Shown in pieces: positions 58,290 to 64,000 of a stretch of DNA of 64,000 bases. Position 1 is the stretch's first letter; each line of letters opens with the position of its first letter. Source of the DNA: Saccopteryx bilineata (taxonomy: Eukaryota > Chordata > Mammalia > Chiroptera > Emballonuridae). Under the pieces are notes generated by a model, which was given only the letters and a program-made list of their open reading frames with translations, ran no database searches and was not told where the DNA came from. Both the position numbers and the translations under genes were made by a program. The stretch is taken from positions 16,096,997 to 16,160,996 of the forward strand of contig NC_089501.1 in the NCBI RefSeq assembly GCF_036850765.1, in the 5' to 3' direction.

Positions 58290-60917
58290 TAAAGGGGAAA
58301 AGCATGCTTAGTAGTGGGTGATGGTGTGGTGAGTTTTGAGGGGGAGCTTCTTGTGAATAAGACCCAGAACTGGGTATGGAACACCCTTTCTGGAAGGCTT
58401 TAATTCCAGGCACTCTATGGGAATCTTAAACAATTTCAAGGACAGTACTCTAAAGTTTAAGGCCTCCTAGGCATAGGGCCAGAGCAGGAAAACTGCTTGC
58501 TGGTGTAACGGTGACATTCCCCAAGTTACACAACTAGTGAGGATTCCAATCCGAGTCTTTCTGCTTCCTGTGCCCGTAATCTTAATCCCAAAGAACATCA
58601 TTCTCAAACTGGTGTTGGATAAAACTTTAGGGAAAGTAAAATCATCTTTACTGGTGCTTCATTGTCTTTCACCTTGACCAGGACATTAGTGGGAGATGGG
58701 TAGTCTAATCAAAATGTCATCACCATTATCATTATTAATATTATTTTAAATGTATAACACTGTATTTTGAGAATGAACTCCTTTGTAAAACACAATAAAA
58801 ATATCCTGGAAGTATCCAATTTATATAAAAGGTATTAATTTACTGTCACTTTCTAAGCAACTTAACCTGGACCACACAGGTCCATGGCTCCCACTTCAAG
58901 TATTTGATATGACCCACTGTCTGGAGCTTCTCCCAGGTATTCAGGACTCCTGACTACCATGTTCCCATCATTTGTTATGAAAGTACATAAATATATTCAT
59001 GGACCTTGTAAAGAAATTAAAGTGACAGCTCTATCATCCAAATAGATGAAAACTAGAGAAGCCATGTCTTTGGCTGGAACCGTCTTCACTTTTTTCATTT
59101 CTTATACCTGAGACATTTTGGAGATTATGGCTCAGCATTTGTGATAGAGAAGATTCAATACATAGAGTAGAAGATTGGAAATTGATGAGTTCTGGTGGTA
59201 GCTAGCTTTTGAAGTTTGACTTCTTACCCTCCCACAAACCTCCAGATGTGGGTAGTTAACCTCATCACCTAAATATAAGAATATTTTTGTACCTTGCATT
59301 TAAGTGACTTCTCCTGGATAAACCTGGTTGGAGAGAGTGCAAATATGGTTTATGGAAAAAAATTAACATTGTGGTGGCTGTACTTGCTAGATTTTTACAT
59401 CTTCCCATTCATGTAATCATTTATATGAAACTTCTTTTAGTAGGCAACAACTCACAGTTAAAGGGATTTGTCTGTATTAAACTATTGATACTTGGCTTAT
59501 TTTACAGCAAATTAAATCAATTTTCTTCATTCTTAATTCCTTCCACATCATATCAAAATGTTTCTTAAATGAGATGCCTGAAAACAGATCTGGCTCCTTA
59601 AGGGAGATAAAGTGATACGAACATAAATGTCAAACTGCTTTTTGGGAAAGGGGATTTCCTTTTGTGAATGATCAGTTGAGGATTGGCATAATGCAGACCT
59701 AAATGTAAGAAATATTTGGAGAGGAAAATAAATATCCAAGATATAATATTTGTATTTTTTGATGAATCAATTTATATATATGTTAGTCTGAAAGATTGCT
59801 AGGTTCTTACCTTAAATTTTATGCAAAGGATGTTGCTGCTTCATTTAAACTGTTGAAAAACCATGTTTTATTTATAAAAGAAATAAAGAGTTTAAGTGAG
59901 CATTACAATATTGGAAGAGCTCCTGTGCGTACATCACTTTATCGCCCTCATTTCCTGCAAGCATATATCAGCTCACATTAATGTGCATATAGTAGATGTG
60001 CCATCTGTTATAGCATTAGATGCCAGAAAACACTTCTATAGGTTTTCTTGAATCATACTAATTCAGAGAGTGTCTATGATACTTGATAACCGAATGAGCT
60101 ACTTGTTGACCGAATGAGCTAAGAAGAGATTGAGTTTATCTCCTGACATACAATTATTTTCCCTATTTTATATTTTTTGAGATCTTGCTATCCTCAAAAT
60201 TTCAATAGGATTTACTGCCTTATTTCCCATTTGTAATTTTATTATATTTTCATTCATACTAATGATATTCTTTTTTTTTTTTTTTGGTATGTGTGTTCCT
60301 TCTTTATGTATTTAGCAAACAGTAATGATTCTGGGAGTTGAATGGCTGGATCTATTTTTCTCTGGTCAGGAAAATGATTGTACTTACTGGATAAAGAATG
60401 ATAAGAGAGAACAGATTATTTCAACTGATTTCCAGCAAGGTAAAATGATAAGATGAAGCATTATTTTGTGGTTAGATACATAAAGTACCAAGTGACTGAT
60501 TAGTAATCATATTTTTTTGATGTTAGATGTTGACATGTACTTGATATTTTTAGTAAAAGGAGAAAGACAATGAGAAACTTATAGTTCAGTAACCCATGAA
60601 ATCCTGAGACGAGCAGACTTGTCAAGACATGTTAAATATTAAAAAGCTATTAAATAATTCTTTTTCCAGACAGCTCAATGATCTAATCAGAAAAAAAGCA
60701 AAAACCATTAAAATTCAATGACTTAAGATGATATATCTCACATCCTAGGAGGACTGTTTGTATGTTTTGTATAATAGCTTAAGTCACAGGAAAAGAAGAC
60801 ATATGGCATGTTTGAATCAACTGTTGTTTTGAGCTCAAATTTTTTCTTTTTTTAAAAACTAGGTGAATGTATTAATGTCAATATTTATGCACAGAAATGG
60901 GTCAACTGACTTTTTTT
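58290..60917. other. unassigned sequence with a weak MIR patch
   Basis: CCCCAAGTTACACAACTAGT and the following bases at 58520-58590 resemble a reversed MIR end. Otherwise no gene or repeat is recognised; frames are short. Confidence 0.4.
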
Positions 60918-60930
60918 AAAAACATTTTTG

Positions 60931-61353
60931 GCCCTGGCCGGTTGGCTCAGCGGTAGAGCGTCGGCCTAGCGTGCGGAAAACCCGGGTTCGATTCCCGGCC
61001 AGGGCACATAGGAGAAGCGCCCATTTGCTTCTCCACCCCTCCGCCGCGCCTTCCTCTCTGTCTCTCTCTTCCCCTCCCGCAGCCAGGGCTCCATTGGAGC
61101 AAAGATGGCCCGGGCGCTGGGGATGGCTCTGTGGCCTCTGCCCCAGACGCTAGAGTGGCTCTGGTCGCAACATGGCGACACCCAGGAGGGTCGCAACATG
61201 GCGACGCCCAGGATGGGCAGAGCATCGCCCCCTGGTGGACAGAGCGTCGCCCCTGGTGGGCGTGCCGGGTGGATCCTGGTCGGGCGCATGCGGGAGTCTG
61301 TCTGACTGTCTCTCCCTGTTTCTAGCTTCAGAAAAATGCAAAAAAAAAAAAAA
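60931..61353 (+). mobile_element. Rhin-1-like SINE, best-preserved copy
   Basis: The tRNA-like head has an A box (TGGCTCAGCGG) and a B box (GGTTCGATTCC) of the RNA polymerase III promoter type, a GC-rich body and an A18 tail. AAAAACATTTTTG flanks it (60918-60930, 61354-61366). An internal stretch around 61162-61218 containing TCGCAACATGGCGAC is duplicated in tandem. Confidence 0.96.
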
Positions 61354-61619
61354 AAAAACATTTTTGTTTCATTTTGCTTGGTTTCTAAGTTCATTGAGGA
61401 ATACTGAGCAGGTAGTGTACGAGACTCTAATATATATCTAGGGGCTGTGATTTAGTTGGCCCACATAAAATGCCTGAAACAGCCTTGAGCCTGATAGAGT
61501 GCTTAACGTACAGTAGACATTCAGTTAATACTTGGTAATGATGATGGATTTTAGGCCAAATGTATTTTAAGAACTGGAGTCTTTTTTTTTTCTTTTTTTT
61601 TTGGTGAACAATAGTAATA

Positions 61620-61915
61620 AAATTAGCCTTTACTCAGCACTTATTTCAGGTAAGATGTTAACTATTCTATATAGATATTTTAAAATTCAATGTTAGGCCA
61701 GCCCTAAGGGATGAATATTGTTATCCCTCTTTCAGAGATTAAACCAAAACAAAATGAAAAAGAAAAACCCAAAGCAACAAAGAAACTGAGAGTTAGAGGT
61801 ATTGGGCAATACTGCAGCTCTAAAGTGAAATGCGTGCACCCTGATTTGAACCAAGACATTCTTACTTCTGCACTCACTCTCCTAATTAACCATTGCATCA
61901 TTCCACTTTGCCACA
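61620..61915 (-). repeat. MIR SINE
   Basis: TTACTCAGCACTTATTTCAG, TTGTTATCCCTCTTTCAGAG, the GAAACTGAGAGTTAGAGGTA block and CTGATTTGAACCAAGACATT follow the reversed MIR order. Confidence 0.75.
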
Positions 61916-62222
61916 TGATGTTCCAAAGTTATGATAATAGCCATCAAAGACATATTCAAGGGGAAGACTGACTTCAAGAAAGAAAAGTACTGAAGAGGTG
62001 CACCTCGGTGGAACATTTTATTATGGCAATAGGATTTCTTGGTTTTAAGGAGGCTGGCTTGTTAGATATCAGTTTAATTAGTCAACTTCTTCTTGGATCT
62101 TAATGTAGTTGTCAATCTCCTTTACCATGGGAATGGCTCTGAAAATTATGTCCGTCTCTTGCAGCTGGCCATGCACCCTAACAAAATCACTATATAGTAG
62201 TTAAGTTGTTTCCTCAGTGGTT
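61916..62222. other. unassigned sequence
   Basis: Nothing recognised. Confidence 0.4.
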
Positions 62223-62234
62223 TATGCCATTTTC

Positions 62235-62649
62235 TTTCTTTCTTCTTCTTCTTCTTTTTTTTTTTTTTTGTATTTTTCTGAAGCTGGAAATGGGGAGAGA
62301 CAGTCAGACAGACTCCTGCATGCGCCCAGCCGGGATCCACCTGGCACGCCCACCAGGGGCGACGCTCTGCCCACCAGGGGGCGATGCTCTGCCCCTCCAG
62401 GGCGTTGCTCTGCCGTGACCAGAGCCACTCTAGCGCCTGGGGCAAAGGCCAAGGAGCCATCCCCAGCGCCCGGACCATCTTTGCTCCAATGGAGCCTTGG
62501 CTGCGGGAGGGGAAGAGAGAGACAGAGAGAAAGGAGGGGGTGGGGGTGGAGAAGCAAATGGGTGCTTCTCCTATGTGCCCTGGCCGGGAATCGAACCTGG
62601 GTCCCCCGCACGCCAGGCCGACGGTCTACCACTGAGCCAACCGGCCAGG
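62235..62649 (-). mobile_element. Rhin-1-like SINE
   Basis: Full-length minus copy. TATGCCATTTTC flanks it (62223-62234 and 62650-62661). The T/C-rich stretch at 62235-62269 is its tail. Confidence 0.95.
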
Positions 62650-62661
62650 TATGCCATTTTC

Positions 62662-64000
62662 AAAAGTCACTTTCTGGCCACTGAAATGAATGGAGTATGC
62701 CAAGAATTGAAAAATGGTGTGAAAAGACAAATGGTTCCATTTAGCTATAACCTTAGTGACTTGTAAGATATTAAAATGTATAAATTTATATGCTTAGACT
62801 CATTCTTTTTTACAGTATTAGTTTCCTCTTTATAAAACTGAGTGTAACTAGTTTGTATCAGCTTGTAGAAAACAGAAAGATTCCTTTCCAGGACTGTGAT
62901 TTATCATGGCCCTCATTTCAAGATGCAGGAGAAGCTCACTCTATCGTATGCTGGAGCAGGGCTAGATCCTCTCTATGTGTAATTGCCTACTCTGCTTTCT
63001 ATCTCAGAGTCTTCTTTACAGAACTCTTATCTGACTTCCAGAAGTCAAGTACTCTTTGTTGGACAGGAGGTATGTACTTTACATGATTTCTTATGGATTA
63101 AAATTATTACTTGTAAGTTAAAATATTTAGAGCCACTATGCAAATGAGTAGAATAATGCCATCTTCCTCATAGAACCATTTAGAAAAGTAAATATCAAAA
63201 TTCTTTATTTTTCTAGCCACTGTCAAGTGGAACATGGCTCTTTGTTTTAGAATACTTTAATAAGTTTCTACCAACTTATATTAGATTTCTGTTTTTATAG
63301 TATATAAATATTTTAGCAGATTTTACATTCACAAAAAATTCTTTTCTTTTAATTTCTCACCAATTTATGTCTTTTGTTGTATATAACACTATTCTACTAA
63401 TGATCCTTAAATTGTACCTACGTTTTCTTTTTCTTGTCTTCACTCTCCTATTTTTTATTATTGTAATTCACAAATTCATTATATAATGTGTTGACAAGTT
63501 AATTATAATTTCTGTATATTAAAGGTTGGGTTAAACTCAAAAAGTCAAAATATTCATTTAAAAAATCATTCTGAATTTCTTCTTATCTTGTCTGCTCTGT
63601 TGAATTGTACATATATGCACAACCATGCTATCTAGAATAGGATCAAAATCAGTAATGTCTTGCAGAACAAGTTCAACTTTTGTGCTGTTTTAAATTTTAT
63701 TTATTTCTTTATTTTGCTGTAATGACATCTGATGTTTTCTTTAGGAAGCAGACATAAAGCATATCTTTTTCTCTTTGATTGTCGCTGCCTTCCAAACCTC
63801 TTTTTGTTTAAATTTGTAGCATAGGTGTGAAGCTAAATCATATTTTACTTCAAAACTCTAGTGTTCTGAATAGTAGAGGTAACCTTCATGCAATCTAAGC
63901 TCTTTACTTCAGTGACTTCTCCTTCTGATAAGCATCTGTCTCTTACCATTTAGTTTCCACTGGTAATCTTACTTAGTTTATATGAAGAGCTGGGTAAACC
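62662..64000. other. unassigned AT-rich sequence
   Basis: No gene or repeat family recognised with confidence. The 98-codon frame at 62790-63086 has no recognisable domain. Confidence 0.4.

Noticed and set aside
60931..61005. tRNA gene
   Set aside because: The cloverleaf-like head with A and B boxes is the start of a SINE; the body, A tail and target duplication follow directly, and similar heads recur across the window.
62217..62684. 155-codon open frame
   Set aside because: It lies across a SINE. Such Arg/Pro/Gly-rich frames recur at 49926-50392, 60947-61394 and 38860-39189 in other SINE copies.
1..64000. CRISPR arrays, operons or prophage
   Set aside because: Composition, LINEs, SINEs and LTRs show a mammalian nuclear genome, and no spaced short direct-repeat array is present.

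Overview
This is a gene-poor, repeat-rich stretch of a mammalian (eutherian) genome. It is most likely from a bat. The tRNA-derived SINE present in about ten copies (best copy 60931-61353, with a tRNA-like head and a long GC-rich body) resembles, from memory, the Rhin-1/VES type of SINE of horseshoe and leaf-nosed bats. hAT and mariner/Tigger-type DNA elements with clean termini also fit a bat. I could not confirm the species. I see no convincing host protein-coding exon, rRNA, functional tRNA or CRISPR array. Almost every longer open frame lies in a transposable element.

Layout. 1-5398: a nearly full-length LINE-1 (plus strand) with ORF1 and ORF2 broken by one stop and two frameshifts. 5.4-22 kb: SINEs, old L1 and MIR pieces, a Tigger-like element (8739-9429), a TA-flanked MITE (13349-13692), and a SINE carrying a nested hAT element (21254-21912). 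22.6-28.6 kb: remains of an old ERV-L type provirus on the minus strand, itself hit by a MaLR LTR, a mariner MITE and a younger solo LTR. 31.1-34.8 kb: the most notable locus, a short endogenous retrovirus (31100-34772) flanked by a 5-bp duplication CTGTG and sitting inside a MIR. It has a tRNA-Ser-like primer site, about 1.06 kb of internal sequence, one unrecognised open frame, and two later solo LTRs of the same family nested in it, each with its own 5-bp duplication. 36-54 kb: SINEs, L1 and L2 fragments and a hAT MITE (44813-45183) with a perfect 8-bp duplication. 54.2-58.3 kb: a small orphan retroposed sequence, a chimeric L1 insertion, and three more solo LTRs of the 31-kb family, two of them inverted head to head. 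58.3-64 kb: mostly unassigned sequence with two good SINEs.

The best candidate for something undescribed is the short retrovirus-like family: one provirus and seven solo LTRs in the window, 5-bp GC-leaning target duplications, no recognisable gag/pol/env, and a single Glu-rich coiled-coil frame. It looks like a non-autonomous family that would need enzymes from another retrovirus. All family names rest on recognition by eye. No database search was possible.
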